Shown in pieces: positions 27,672-35,613 of a stretch of 64,000 bases of DNA. The stretch comes from DASUPK01 sp963800285 (GTDB lineage Bacteria; Actinomycetota; Thermoleophilia; Solirubrobacterales; 70-9), in assembly GCA_963800285.1 (NCBI GenBank), contig CAWDAL010000014.1, forward strand, positions 124,001-188,000. Direction: 5' to 3'. The translations under genes and the position numbers were made by a program. The stretch's first letter is position 1; every line of letters begins with the position of its first letter. The notes beneath the pieces are model-generated. The model saw nothing but the letters and a program-made list of their open reading frames with translations, had not been told where the DNA came from and made no database searches.

Positions 27672-28018
27672 CCGCCACCCTGGGGGGACCGCGACCATGC
27701 CTCCGATCTCACCGCGAGCGCGTCCGCCACGGCGGCGAGCGGTGCGGGGGGCCGCAGCTCGACCGTGACCTTGCCGCCGCCCGAGCTCACGTGGGAGCGG
27801 CCGCGCGCCCAGCCCGGCAGGGCCCTCACCGCGGCGCGCTGGGCATCTCGCCCCGCGGTCCCGGCGAGCGCTCCGGCTTCCGCCGCCCCGTCGGCGATCG
27901 TCATCGAGTACCCGACGAGGAGAAGCTGCAGAGCGAGCACAGCCGCCAGCGCCAGCGCGGGCAGCGCCGCCAGGAGCTCGATCGAGGCCTGCCCGGCCCG
28001 CCGGCTACGAGCCACCAT
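27668..28018 (-). CDS. TadE-like pseudopilin protein (second copy)
   Basis: 116 residues. It starts MVARSRRAGQASIELLAALP, the basic N-terminus and G-Q-A-S-x-E motif of TadE/Flp-type proteins, followed by one membrane helix (18-40) and an outside domain (GAAEAGALAGTAGRD). It overlaps the preceding TadE-like gene by 14 bases and the following multidomain gene by 4. The TadA ATPase and TadB/C platform genes are not in the window. Confidence 0.8.
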   Translation of the reverse strand: MVARSRRAGQASIELLAALPALALAAVLALQLLLVGYSMTIADGAAEAGALAGTAGRDAQRAAVRALPGWARGRSHVSSGGGKVTVELRPPAPLAAVADALAVRSEAWSRSPQGGG

Positions 28019-28358
28019 CCCGATCGAGCGTCGATGCCGCGGACACCGATGGCAGCGAGATCCCCGGCACGATCGCCGGGACGCGGACCCTCACGGTGAC
28101 CCCGTCACGCGATCGAATCCCGGCGCCATCGCGGAGAGCGCCCGGGAGGGCGTGCCGTGCCGCGGCCTTGGCGTCGGAGCCGACCTCGCCGGCCCGCGCC
28201 CCCACCCGTGCTGCGTTGCCGGCGGACCAGAGCGCCCAGCCGACGAGCACGGTCTGCGCAGCGATCGCCAGGCAGACGGCGAGCGCCGGCAGCACCGCGA
28301 CGAACTCGACCGAGGCCTGCCCCCGCCCGTCGCGTCCTGTCTCCAGTCTCGGCCCCAC
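28005..28358 (-). CDS. TadE-like pseudopilin protein (first copy)
   Basis: 117 residues: basic N-terminus, GRGQASVEFVAVLPALAVCL (the Glu after V is the conserved TadE position), membrane helix to about residue 41, then a small outside domain beginning GNAARVGARAGEVGSDAK. It is the first gene of a three-gene set with the second TadE copy and the M15/transglycosylase protein. Around it no prepilin peptidase is seen. Confidence 0.8.
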   Translation of the reverse strand: MGPRLETGRDGRGQASVEFVAVLPALAVCLAIAAQTVLVGWALWSAGNAARVGARAGEVGSDAKAAARHALPGALRDGAGIRSRDGVTVRVRVPAIVPGISLPSVSAASTLDRDGGS

Positions 28359-28421
28359 GGGCCGAAGCTAGGCCGGCGCACGTTACGCGATCCGCGCCGG
28401 GCGACGCGAATCAGTCAAGGA

Positions 28422-28778
28422 TCAGGAGTAGGTCCTCGCCGAGCGCCAGATCAGGAAGACCGCACCGAGGCACCCTGCCATCAGCGCCACCCAGAGCACG
28501 ATGCCGCCCTCCCAGGAGCGGAAGTCGTCGTACGCGACGATCAGCAGCGCAATCGCTCCGACGGCGCCGAACAGCCCGGCCTTGCGCCCGTCGGAGAGGC
28601 TCGCGAGGGTGAGCTGCTGCTCGTTGTAGACGCGATAGAGCAGCCAGGCGATCGCCGCGAAGAAGAGCATCGAGAGGGCCGTCAGCACCGCGGCCGCCGC
28701 GTTGCCGCCGCCGGGAAGGAAGTCGACCGCGGCTGCGAGCGCGAGGATGATCGCGATGTTCCGGATGGTCTGCGGCAC
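28422..28778 (-). CDS. Small membrane protein, four predicted helices
   Basis: 118 residues from GTG 28778 (VPQTIRNIAIILALAAAVDF). Hydrophobic segments are near residues 7-24, 30-46, 68-84 and 92-108, with a short charged loop (RVYNEQQLTLASLSDGRK). The start at 28778 is preferred to 28838 because TAGAAT is 8 bases upstream of the GTG. No family recognised; many actinobacteria have similar small membrane proteins. Confidence 0.7.
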   Translation of the reverse strand: MPQTIRNIAIILALAAAVDFLPGGGNAAAAVLTALSMLFFAAIAWLLYRVYNEQQLTLASLSDGRKAGLFGAVGAIALLIVAYDDFRSWEGGIVLWVALMAGCLGAVFLIWRSARTYS

Positions 28779-28786
28779 CGCTCCCG

Positions 28787-28792
28787 ATTCTA
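28787..28792 (-). promoter_or_regulatory. -10 hexamer TAGAAT of the small membrane-protein gene
   Basis: TAGAAT on the minus strand is 8 bases from the GTG at 28778 with no ribosome-binding site. It decides the start codon for this gene. Confidence 0.45.
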
Positions 28793-28931
28793 GGTCAGGC
28801 GACCTGATGGAAACTGCGCTTGCAAGAGACCGCGTCATGTGAAAGAACTGTCAACCGGTTCTGTTCGAATTTGCGGAAATCCGAAGGCGTCCAATTGCTA
28901 ATCCCCAAACCCGCCGTTAGCGTTTCGCTTG

Positions 28932-29525
28932 ATGGCTGAAGTTTCCACCAGGCTCGAACCAAGGACGGACCCGGATCTGGCGGTTTCCGCGCTCCGCTTC
29001 GCCCGCCGCGTCCACCTCGGCCAGTACCGCAAGCAGACCGGCGAGCAGTTCGTCCAGCATCCGATCGCGGTGGCCCAGCTGCTCTCGGACGGGGGCTACG
29101 ACGGCTCCCTGATCGCCGCCGCGTACCTGCACGATGTCGTCGAGAAGACCGACGTCAACCTCGACGAGATCCGAGCGCGGTTCGGCGACGGCGTCGCCGA
29201 TCTGGTCGACTGTCTCAGCGAGGACCCGGGGATCGAGGGATACGGGGAGCGGAAGCGCGCCCTGCGCAGGGGGATTCTCGAGTCCGGTGGGGATCCCGTC
29301 GTCATCTACGCGGCGGACCGCGTCGCGAACATGCGCGACTGGCTCCGGGTGGCGCCCGAGGACCGGCCGGCCTGCGGAGAGCGCCTGGGCACCACGCTGC
29401 AGGAGCGACTGCAGCTCTGGACGGAGGACCTCGAGGAGATCCACGACCTGAGCCCGGAAGCCCCATTCCTGGGCGAGATCCGGGCGGACCTGGCGGAACT
29501 GAAGTCCCAGGCGCCCGGCGGCTGA
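28932..29525 (+). CDS. HD-domain phosphohydrolase (RelA/SpoT-hydrolase-like)
   Basis: 197 residues. The metal site includes His43 (FVQHPIAVAQLL) and His67-Asp68 (AAAYLHDVVEKT), with ADRVANMRDW downstream, the usual pattern of the ppGpp hydrolase part of SpoT/MESH1-type proteins. The synthetase and TGS domains are absent, so it may be a small alarmone hydrolase or act on another nucleotide. It has no signal peptide. The ATG at 28932 directly follows an in-frame TTG. Confidence 0.85.
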   Translation: MAEVSTRLEPRTDPDLAVSALRFARRVHLGQYRKQTGEQFVQHPIAVAQLLSDGGYDGSLIAAAYLHDVVEKTDVNLDEIRARFGDGVADLVDCLSEDPGIEGYGERKRALRRGILESGGDPVVIYAADRVANMRDWLRVAPEDRPACGERLGTTLQERLQLWTEDLEEIHDLSPEAPFLGEIRADLAELKSQAPGG

Positions 29526-29704
29526 CGAGTTGCGCCTCGCTTCTGGCTCGGCGCGCCCTTGCATAAGAGCCCTCTCACATCCGGGTTTTTTCCGGATCCA
29601 TCGCTCCGCCGGACTGACTATCCTGCCCGCTGCGAAGTACGCCGGTTGCCCGCTGCCGACGTTTCACCCGACTCCTGACCCCCGCCGACCACAGCCAATT
29701 CGCG
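29526..29704 (+). other. Intergenic region before the aminotransferase
   Basis: Contains ATCCGG GTTTTTT CCGGAT at 29578-29596, a perfect 6-bp inverted repeat with a T-rich loop, and TATCCT near 29620 as a possible -10. An open frame in phase with the aminotransferase extends back to a TGA near 29616 without any ATG, GTG or TTG. Confidence 0.4.
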
Positions 29705-30697
29705 ATCGGTTTTGATCGCCGTGACCTTCCCAGGCTGCACGAGCTCTGGGACGGGATCGTCCTGTCCGAACGCTGGTCCGAGGGCGAGCTGACCGACCGC
29801 TTCGAGTCCGCCTGGGCGGAGCTGCACGGGCTCGGCTCCGTCGCCACCGGTGGCTGGACAGGCGCGGCGCTGGCGGCGCTCGACTACGCCGGCGTTCGCG
29901 GCGAGAAGGTCCTCTGCCCCTCGAACACCTTCATGGCCACCCCGCTGTCGATCATCCACTCGGGCGGGGAGCCCATCTTCGTCGACTGCAACCGCGAGGA
30001 TCTCTGCATGTCGTTCGAGGACTTCGAGCGCAAGGCCGAGCGACACAAGCCCCGCGCCGCGGTGATCGTCCACATCGGCGGCCATATCGCCTTCGACACG
30101 GACCGGATCGCCGCGTACTGCCGTGCCAACGACATCTTCCTGCTCGAGGACTGCGCCCACGCGCACGGCGCCAGCTGGAACGGCCGGCGCGCCGGCTCCT
30201 GGGGCGACGCGGGCGCCTACTCCTTCTACGCGACCAAGACCATCTCCACCGGAGAGGGCGGCATGCTCGTCTCCGGCCGGGAGGAGATCGTGGAGCACGC
30301 CCGCGCCTTCCGCAACTACGGCAAGCCCGACCATGCGATCGAGGGTCTCAACCTGCGGATGAGCGAGTTCACCGCGGCGATCGGCCTGGTGCAGACGGAG
30401 CGGCTCGAGGAGATCGTCGCGCGCAAGAACGAGATCGCCCGGCAGGAGCTCGACCCGGTCTACGAGTCGCGGCTGGAGCTGCCCGACGGCATGACCTCCG
30501 GCCTCTACAAGTACATCGTCTTCGAGCAGATCGAACGCTCGACCGGCAAGGTCTACGAGGACCCCTGCCACCGGATCATGGGGACCGGCGACGAGCTGCC
30601 GAACAGCGACTGGGTCTCGCAGAACCACTGGTGCGTGCCGCTCTATTACGCGCCGAAGGCCGACGCCGCGGAGCCCGCCCTGGAGGAGACTGCATGA
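29705..30697 (+). CDS. DegT/DnrJ/EryC1-family aminotransferase with unclear start
   Basis: About 330 residues if translation begins at ATC 29705. Conserved family features include LCPSNTFMATPLSIIHSGG, EDCAHAHGASW (cofactor-contacting Asp), and the PLP lysine in FYATKTISTGEGG near residue 177. The first canonical start, ATG 29933, would cut off about 76 residues that look like a normal family N-terminus (LSERWSEGELTDRFESAWAE). The true start may be a rare ATC/ATT codon, or there is a sequence error. It should transaminate a keto-sugar for surface glycans or antibiotics. It overlaps the SDR gene downstream (ATGA). Confidence 0.8.
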   Translation: MGFDRRDLPRLHELWDGIVLSERWSEGELTDRFESAWAELHGLGSVATGGWTGAALAALDYAGVRGEKVLCPSNTFMATPLSIIHSGGEPIFVDCNREDLCMSFEDFERKAERHKPRAAVIVHIGGHIAFDTDRIAAYCRANDIFLLEDCAHAHGASWNGRRAGSWGDAGAYSFYATKTISTGEGGMLVSGREEIVEHARAFRNYGKPDHAIEGLNLRMSEFTAAIGLVQTERLEEIVARKNEIARQELDPVYESRLELPDGMTSGLYKYIVFEQIERSTGKVYEDPCHRIMGTGDELPNSDWVSQNHWCVPLYYAPKADAAEPALEETA

Positions 30698-32109
30698 GCC
30701 GCGTCCTGGTCACGGGTGGCAGCGGCTTCATCGGCTCCCACGTCGTCGACAAGCTCGCCGACGCCGGCTTCGAGCCGCGGATCTACGACCTGCAGCTCTC
30801 GCCGCATCACGAACCGGGCTCGGTGGACACCGTCGTGGGTGACCTCTTCGACCAGGAGGCGCTCCGCGCCGCGATGGAGGACTGCGAGGCCGTCGTTCAC
30901 CTCGCCGCCTACGCGGACGTCGGCATCGTCGCGAAGGAACCGGTCGAGGCCGAGGAGTGCAACTCCCGCGGGACGCTCGCCGTGCTGGAGGCCGCCCGCG
31001 CCACCGGCACCCGCGTCGTCTACGGCAGCACGATCTGGGTCTACGGCGCCTCCGGCGACGGCCTGATCGACGAGGACGCGCCGCTCGGCCTCCCCGACCA
31101 CCTCTACACGGCGAGCAAGCTGGCGGGCGAGATGTACTGCACCTCGTACGCCGAGCTCTATGAAGTGCCGTGCACGATCCTTCGCTTCGGCATCCCGTAC
31201 GGTCCGCGCGCCCGGCCCGCCGCCGTGATCCCGATCTTCGTCTCGAAGGCCCTCAAGGGCGAGGCGCTCACGATCGCCGGCGACGGCCTGCAGACGCGAC
31301 GCTTCGTCTACGTCGAGGACCTGGCCGAGGGGATCGTCGCCGGGCTCGAGCACGGCGGGGAGAACCGGGTCTACAACCTGGCCGGCGACGAGACCGTGAC
31401 GATCCGCGAGCTGGCGGACGTCGTCTCCGAGCTGATCGACGACACCGAAATCGTCCACACGCCGGGCCGCAACGGCGACTTCGGCGGCGCGGTGATCTCG
31501 AACGAGCGCGCCGCGGAGGAGCTCGGCTGGCGCGCCTCAACCCCCCTTCGCGAGGGTGTCCGCCGCTATCTCGCCTGGCTCGCGCCCGAGCGCGCCCCCG
31601 CGGCCGAGCCCGTTCCGGTGCTCGCATCGGCGCCCGAGCCGGCGCCCGAGCCCAGGACGGCCGTGGCGGTCGCCAAGGTCACCGAGCTGGCCGGCTGGCC
31701 CAGCACTCCCGCCTCGACCTGGCCGAGCGCCTGGGTGGTGGCACTCGCCTGCGCGATGGGGACCCTGATCCCCTCGGCGCTCGCGATGCGCACCGACGAC
31801 TTCGGGACGGGCCAGGCGGGCTACGTGGCGATCACCTGCCTGATCGCCATCCTCGCCAGCCTCAGCCTGCTTCCTCTCGGAGCCGGAGGGACGCGGCCGG
31901 CCAAGGGCGGCGTCATCGCGGGCTGGCTGATCGCCGGGTTCGTGGTCCTGGAGACCCTTCCCTGGACCCGGAACATCTTCAACCTCGGCACGCCGCACCG
32001 CGGCACCGTCCTGCTCACAGCGATCGGCCTCGCGATCGCGCTGGTCGTCGCAACGGCGGCCACGCGCTGGCGCGAGGATGAGGAGACCGCGGCGGACACG
32101 GTCAGCTGA
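30694..32109 (+). CDS. NAD-dependent epimerase fused to a C-terminal membrane domain
   Basis: 471 residues. Residues 1-310 form an extended SDR (RVLVTGGSGFIGSHVVDKL, HLAAYADVG, catalytic YTASK), as in UDP-glucose 4-epimerases and similar enzymes. A Pro/Ala/Glu linker (about 313-335) leads to roughly four membrane helices (about 350-465). The fusion would hold the sugar-modifying enzyme at the membrane. The ATG at 30694 overlaps the aminotransferase stop, so both likely act on one nucleotide-sugar. Confidence 0.85.
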   Translation: MSRVLVTGGSGFIGSHVVDKLADAGFEPRIYDLQLSPHHEPGSVDTVVGDLFDQEALRAAMEDCEAVVHLAAYADVGIVAKEPVEAEECNSRGTLAVLEAARATGTRVVYGSTIWVYGASGDGLIDEDAPLGLPDHLYTASKLAGEMYCTSYAELYEVPCTILRFGIPYGPRARPAAVIPIFVSKALKGEALTIAGDGLQTRRFVYVEDLAEGIVAGLEHGGENRVYNLAGDETVTIRELADVVSELIDDTEIVHTPGRNGDFGGAVISNERAAEELGWRASTPLREGVRRYLAWLAPERAPAAEPVPVLASAPEPAPEPRTAVAVAKVTELAGWPSTPASTWPSAWVVALACAMGTLIPSALAMRTDDFGTGQAGYVAITCLIAILASLSLLPLGAGGTRPAKGGVIAGWLIAGFVVLETLPWTRNIFNLGTPHRGTVLLTAIGLAIALVVATAATRWREDEETAADTVS

Positions 32110-32161
32110 GCGGGCCTCTATGCCGCAGCGATGGCCCCGTCAAGCGAGGCGATGGACGGCG

Positions 32162-32854
32162 TCAGACGGAGACCGGCCGCAACCCGGCCGAGCGGATCCG
32201 CTCCACCACCATCGGCAGCGCCGCCACCGTCCCCCGCCAGCAGCCCGGCTCGCTGTAGTGATCCGCGTCGTGGAGCAGCATGACCTCGCCGGCGTCGAGA
32301 TCGCGCGTCACCTCGGTGGCGATCTCCGCCCCGCTCCTCCCCGTGCGCCAGTCGTGCCCCCAGCGCGACCAGAGCAGTGAGCGGAGACCCCGGGCCCGGA
32401 CCTCCACCATCCCCGGGTAGCTGAAGATCCCGTACGGCGGGCGGTAGAGCTCTGGCCGCAGCCCGACCGCATCCTCGATCGCGGCGATCCCGCGCTCGAG
32501 GTCTTCGACGAACGTGGCCGGCGGGAGCCGCAGCATGTTGCGGTGCCGGTGGCCGTGCAGCGCCGCGGTGTGCCCGGCGGCGACGATCTCCGACGCCAGC
32601 GACGGATGGCGCTCGACCTGCTCGCCGCAGAGGAAGAAGGTGGCCTTGGCGTCGAGAGCCGCCAGCGCCTCGAGTACCGCCGGCGTCCCCTCCGGATGCG
32701 GGCCGTCGTCGAAGGTCAGCGCGACGCCCACCGGATCGTCGATGCGGCGCGCGAGCCCGAGGGCGTCGGCGACCGCAGGCACGACCGGCGCCAGCGCCGG
32801 CGTCCACCAGGCGGCCGCCGCGGCCGCCGAGCCGATGAGAAGTCCCTTGCGGAT
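32162..32854 (-). CDS. Polysaccharide deacetylase (NodB-type)
   Basis: About 230 residues. The NodB motifs are ALTFDDGPHPEGT, HGHRHRNM, RPPYGIFSYP and MLLHDADHY, with metal-binding Asp and two His. The N-terminal stretch RKGLLIGSAAAAAAWWTP looks like a membrane anchor, placing the enzyme outside the cell, deacetylating N-acetylated glycan. The natural start RKGLL is preceded by ATC, not ATG; no canonical in-frame start lies between 32854 and the divergent gene, and the longer ATG at 33091 lies inside it. The start is therefore uncertain. Confidence 0.82.
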   Translation of the reverse strand: MRKGLLIGSAAAAAAWWTPALAPVVPAVADALGLARRIDDPVGVALTFDDGPHPEGTPAVLEALAALDAKATFFLCGEQVERHPSLASEIVAAGHTAALHGHRHRNMLRLPPATFVEDLERGIAAIEDAVGLRPELYRPPYGIFSYPGMVEVRARGLRSLLWSRWGHDWRTGRSGAEIATEVTRDLDAGEVMLLHDADHYSEPGCWRGTVAALPMVVERIRSAGLRPVSV

Positions 32855-32872
32855 GGCAGGATGGTGCCACTG

Positions 32873-33760
32873 ATGGACGGGGAGCTCGGTCTCGGCTTCG
32901 CCCTGGCGCTCGCGGCGGCCTGCTGCTACGAGACGGGCTACGCGCTGCAGGCGATCGAGGCGCGCAAGGCCCCGGCCGAGCGCGCGCTCCGGCCCTCGCT
33001 CATGACCCACCTGCTGCGGCGGCCGCTCTGGGTCGGCGCGACCATGTTGTCGCTGCTCGGCTGGCCGCTGCAGATCGTCGCTCTGACGCACGCGCCGCTG
33101 ACCCTGGTCCAGCCGACGCTCGCCCTCGGGCTGCTGCTCCTCCTCGTGCTCGGCGTCCGCATCCTCGGCGAGCAGGTGGGCACGCGGGAGATCGCCGCGG
33201 TCGTCCTGATCATCGCCTCGGTCGGGGTGTTCGCATGGGCCGCCCCGCGCGATCCCGGCGAGGTCGAGCGTGGCGCCGGCCTGGTGCTCGCCCTCGCGAT
33301 CCTGGCCGTGGCCACTTTCCTGCCGTACGCGATCGGGCTGGTGGCCCGCCGTGACTTCCCGATGATCTTGCTGGTCGCGAGCGCGGGCGCGGCGGACGGG
33401 ATGGCCGCGTTCGTCGCCAAGATCGTCGCCCAGGACGCCACGGAGGGGGCGCTGCTCGCCGTGGTCGCCTGGGCCGCGCTGGTCGCCGCGGTCGTGCTGG
33501 TGGGCGTGGTCAGCGAGTCCACCGCGCTGCAGCGCTTCGCGGCGACCCGGGTCGCCCCCACGGTGCTGGTCATGCAGATCGTCATCCCGGTGGTGCTGGC
33601 CCCGCTGGTGGGCGGCGAGGGGTGGAGCAACACGCCGCTCGGCGGCGCGGTTCTGGCGATGGCGCTCGTGACCGTCGCCCTAGGCGCCGGCCTGCTCGCG
33701 AGCTCGCCCGCCGTCGCCCAGCTCGCCGTCGGGGAGGCGGAGGAGGCCGAGGACGGCTGA
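32873..33760 (+). CDS. EamA/DMT-like multispanning membrane protein
   Basis: 295 residues with about nine membrane segments. LTHAPLTLVQPTLALGLLLLL matches the conserved second helix of drug/metabolite transporter superfamily proteins, followed by ILGEQVGTREIAAVVLI. The ATG at 32873 is used; ATG at 32861 (MVPLMDG) is equally possible. Its 3' end overlaps the converging glycosyltransferase by 81 bases. Confidence 0.75.
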   Translation: MDGELGLGFALALAAACCYETGYALQAIEARKAPAERALRPSLMTHLLRRPLWVGATMLSLLGWPLQIVALTHAPLTLVQPTLALGLLLLLVLGVRILGEQVGTREIAAVVLIIASVGVFAWAAPRDPGEVERGAGLVLALAILAVATFLPYAIGLVARRDFPMILLVASAGAADGMAAFVAKIVAQDATEGALLAVVAWAALVAAVVLVGVVSESTALQRFAATRVAPTVLVMQIVIPVVLAPLVGGEGWSNTPLGGAVLAMALVTVALGAGLLASSPAVAQLAVGEAEEAEDG

Positions 33761-34825
33761 GGCGGCCGTCGGCAGCCTGTCGAAGGACTCATCGGGCGTC
33801 CCGCTCGAGGCCAGCGCCCGCACCAGCGCCTCTCCCAGTTCCTCGCGTGAGCCGGCGACCTCCGCCAGGCCGAAGCGCCGATACGCCGCGTTGTTCACGC
33901 GGACGTGCCCGCGGCCCCATCCGTAGGAGACCACGCCGCAGCCCTCCATGATCGCCTCGAGCACGGTCAGCCCCGCCGTGGAGTGGACGAGGACGTCGGC
34001 GGCGGCGAACCAGTCGGGCATCCGGTCGGTGAAGCCCTCGACCCTGACCCGCGGCTCCTCCGAGAAATGCTCGGCGAGCGCTGCCCGCAGCTCCTCGTTC
34101 CTCCCGCAGAGACAGGCGACGGTGGAGCCGGGAAGGCCGAGGGCCTCCTCCGCCGCCCCTTCCAGGTCTCCGACCGCCCAGCCGCCGCCGGAGACGATCA
34201 CCATGGGGCCTTCCGCCGGCAGCCCGAGCACGTGGCGTGCCTCCGACTGGGGACGGGGCTCGTAGAAGCGCTCGTCGCTGAGCCCGCGGACGCATCTGAC
34301 ATCCGTCCCGGGAGCGATCCGCCTGACCTCCTCGGCCGACTCGGGATGAATGATCAGGTGGAGGTCGACGCCGGGGTGCGCCCAGTAGCGCAGGGCCGCC
34401 AGGTCGGTGATCGCCGAGACGACGGGCGCGTCGATCCTCCCCTTGCGCCTCAGGTGGCCGAGCACCTCGGTCGTGCCGGGATAGGTCGAGACGACGATGT
34501 CGGGTTTCCTCTCCAGCACGGCCCGGCGGATCTTTCGTGCCGCCAGCCACTGGGTCAGATGCCCCGCGAACCAGCGCGTCGGCCGAACGTCGGTGATCAG
34601 CCTGTAGGAGAGATCGAACAAGCGGCTCCCCCATTTCGAATGAAAGCGCGAGCTGTCCATGACGAGCCGGCGGGTGATCCAGCCGACGACGGCCAGCGAA
34701 TCGACGATCTCGGTCTCGGCTTCCGGCGCCTCCCGCTCGATTCCCTCGGCGAGCACGCGGGCCGGCAGGTCGTGACCCTCGCCGATCGAAGCGCTGAAGA
34801 TCAGGATTCTGGGTGGGCCCGTCAC
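33680..34825 (-). CDS. MGDG-synthase-like glycosyltransferase (GT28 type)
   Basis: 381 residues. The start ILIFSASIGEGHDLPARVLAEGI matches the MGDG synthase N-domain, followed by PDIVVSTYPGTTEVLGHLRR. The C-domain has the MurG/MGDG-like VSGGGWAVGDL and VHSTAGLTVLEAIMEGCGVVSYGWG nucleotide-sugar site. Such enzymes build glycolipids, for example diacylglycerol glucosides. It overlaps the converging DMT gene by 81 bases at its 3' end. In a phosphate-limited cell, glycolipid synthesis could spare phospholipid; that link is inferred. Confidence 0.82.
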   Translation of the reverse strand: MTGPPRILIFSASIGEGHDLPARVLAEGIEREAPEAETEIVDSLAVVGWITRRLVMDSSRFHSKWGSRLFDLSYRLITDVRPTRWFAGHLTQWLAARKIRRAVLERKPDIVVSTYPGTTEVLGHLRRKGRIDAPVVSAITDLAALRYWAHPGVDLHLIIHPESAEEVRRIAPGTDVRCVRGLSDERFYEPRPQSEARHVLGLPAEGPMVIVSGGGWAVGDLEGAAEEALGLPGSTVACLCGRNEELRAALAEHFSEEPRVRVEGFTDRMPDWFAAADVLVHSTAGLTVLEAIMEGCGVVSYGWGRGHVRVNNAAYRRFGLAEVAGSREELGEALVRALASSGTPDESFDRLPTAASAVLGLLRLPDGELGDGGRAREQAGA

Positions 34826-34847
34826 GGCGGCCAGAATACGGGCCGCC

Positions 34848-35366
34848 TCAGTCCTCCACGTCCCCCTCGGCGATCCGGACTCTGCGGATCACGGGCATCA
34901 CGATCCAGAGAACCGTGATGATCAGACCGATCCCCGCCGTGAAGATCGCCGGGGCGGGGCTCTTGAAGAGCATGTCGGACACCAGAAGGACGGCCCCCGT
35001 CAGCGACACCGCGAGGACGAGCAGCCCGGCGATCGCGAGACGGTTCGAGACCCGGACCAGGTTCTCCTTGTCGCGCATCCGGAAGAGCAGGCGATGGTTG
35101 GCGGAGGGGGCGATCAGCAGCGCCGTCGCGACCGCGGTGGAGCAGAGCACTCCGAAGTAGAGATCGCGCTGGAAGCCATCCAGCCTCGGGAAGCCGTTCG
35201 AGAACGGGACGGTGAGCAGGAACGCGAAGAGGATCTGGACGCCGGGGAGCGCCACGCGCAGTTCCTGGAGGAGCTCGGACAGGTTCCGGTCGGCGCGCTC
35301 GGCCTTGGTCTCCTTGCGCCCGCTTCCCGAGCGCGTGCCCCCGCTCGACTTGCCCTGGGTCGCCAT
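34848..35366 (-). CDS. Membrane protein, DUF6328-like
   Basis: 172 residues. A Ser/Lys/Gly-rich cytoplasmic N-terminus precedes NLSELLQELRVALPGVQILFAFLL and about four helices, the layout of DUF6328 proteins. Function unknown. It is the last gene of the DUF47-pit-small protein-DUF6328 run on the minus strand, with 2 bp after the previous stop. Confidence 0.7.
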   Translation of the reverse strand: MATQGKSSGGTRSGSGRKETKAERADRNLSELLQELRVALPGVQILFAFLLTVPFSNGFPRLDGFQRDLYFGVLCSTAVATALLIAPSANHRLLFRMRDKENLVRVSNRLAIAGLLVLAVSLTGAVLLVSDMLFKSPAPAIFTAGIGLIITVLWIVMPVIRRVRIAEGDVED

Positions 35367-35368
35367 CT

Positions 35369-35608
35369 CTACTTCTTCGTCATCACGACGATGCCGAAGA
35401 CGATGGCGGCAGTCACGACCAGGCCCGCGATCACGGCGAGACCGCCGGCTGCGGTCGCCAGCAGGGGCCGATCGGACCGAGCCATGTCGGCCGACCGCGT
35501 GATCCCGAAGATCACGACCGAGAAGACGGCGGTGACACCGATGCCGGCGATCAGCGACGCCGCGATGCTCTGCAGAAGGGGTTTCGTTTCGACGAGGGTG
35601 GCGAGCAT
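35369..35608 (-). CDS. Small two-helix membrane protein
   Basis: 79 residues, mainly two membrane segments (about 13-33 and 49-75) with a short basic loop. It starts at ATG 35608, 5 bp after the pit stop codon, and is probably co-expressed with it. No family recognised. Confidence 0.6.
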   Translation of the reverse strand: MLATLVETKPLLQSIAASLIAGIGVTAVFSVVIFGITRSADMARSDRPLLATAAGGLAVIAGLVVTAAIVFGIVVMTKK

Positions 35609-35613
35609 TTGGC

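Noticed and set aside
28838..28860. PHO-box-like TGTGAA/TGTCAA with 11-bp spacing between 28422-28778 and 28932-29525
   Set aside because: Only two weak units, too far from either -10 to act as the other boxes do.
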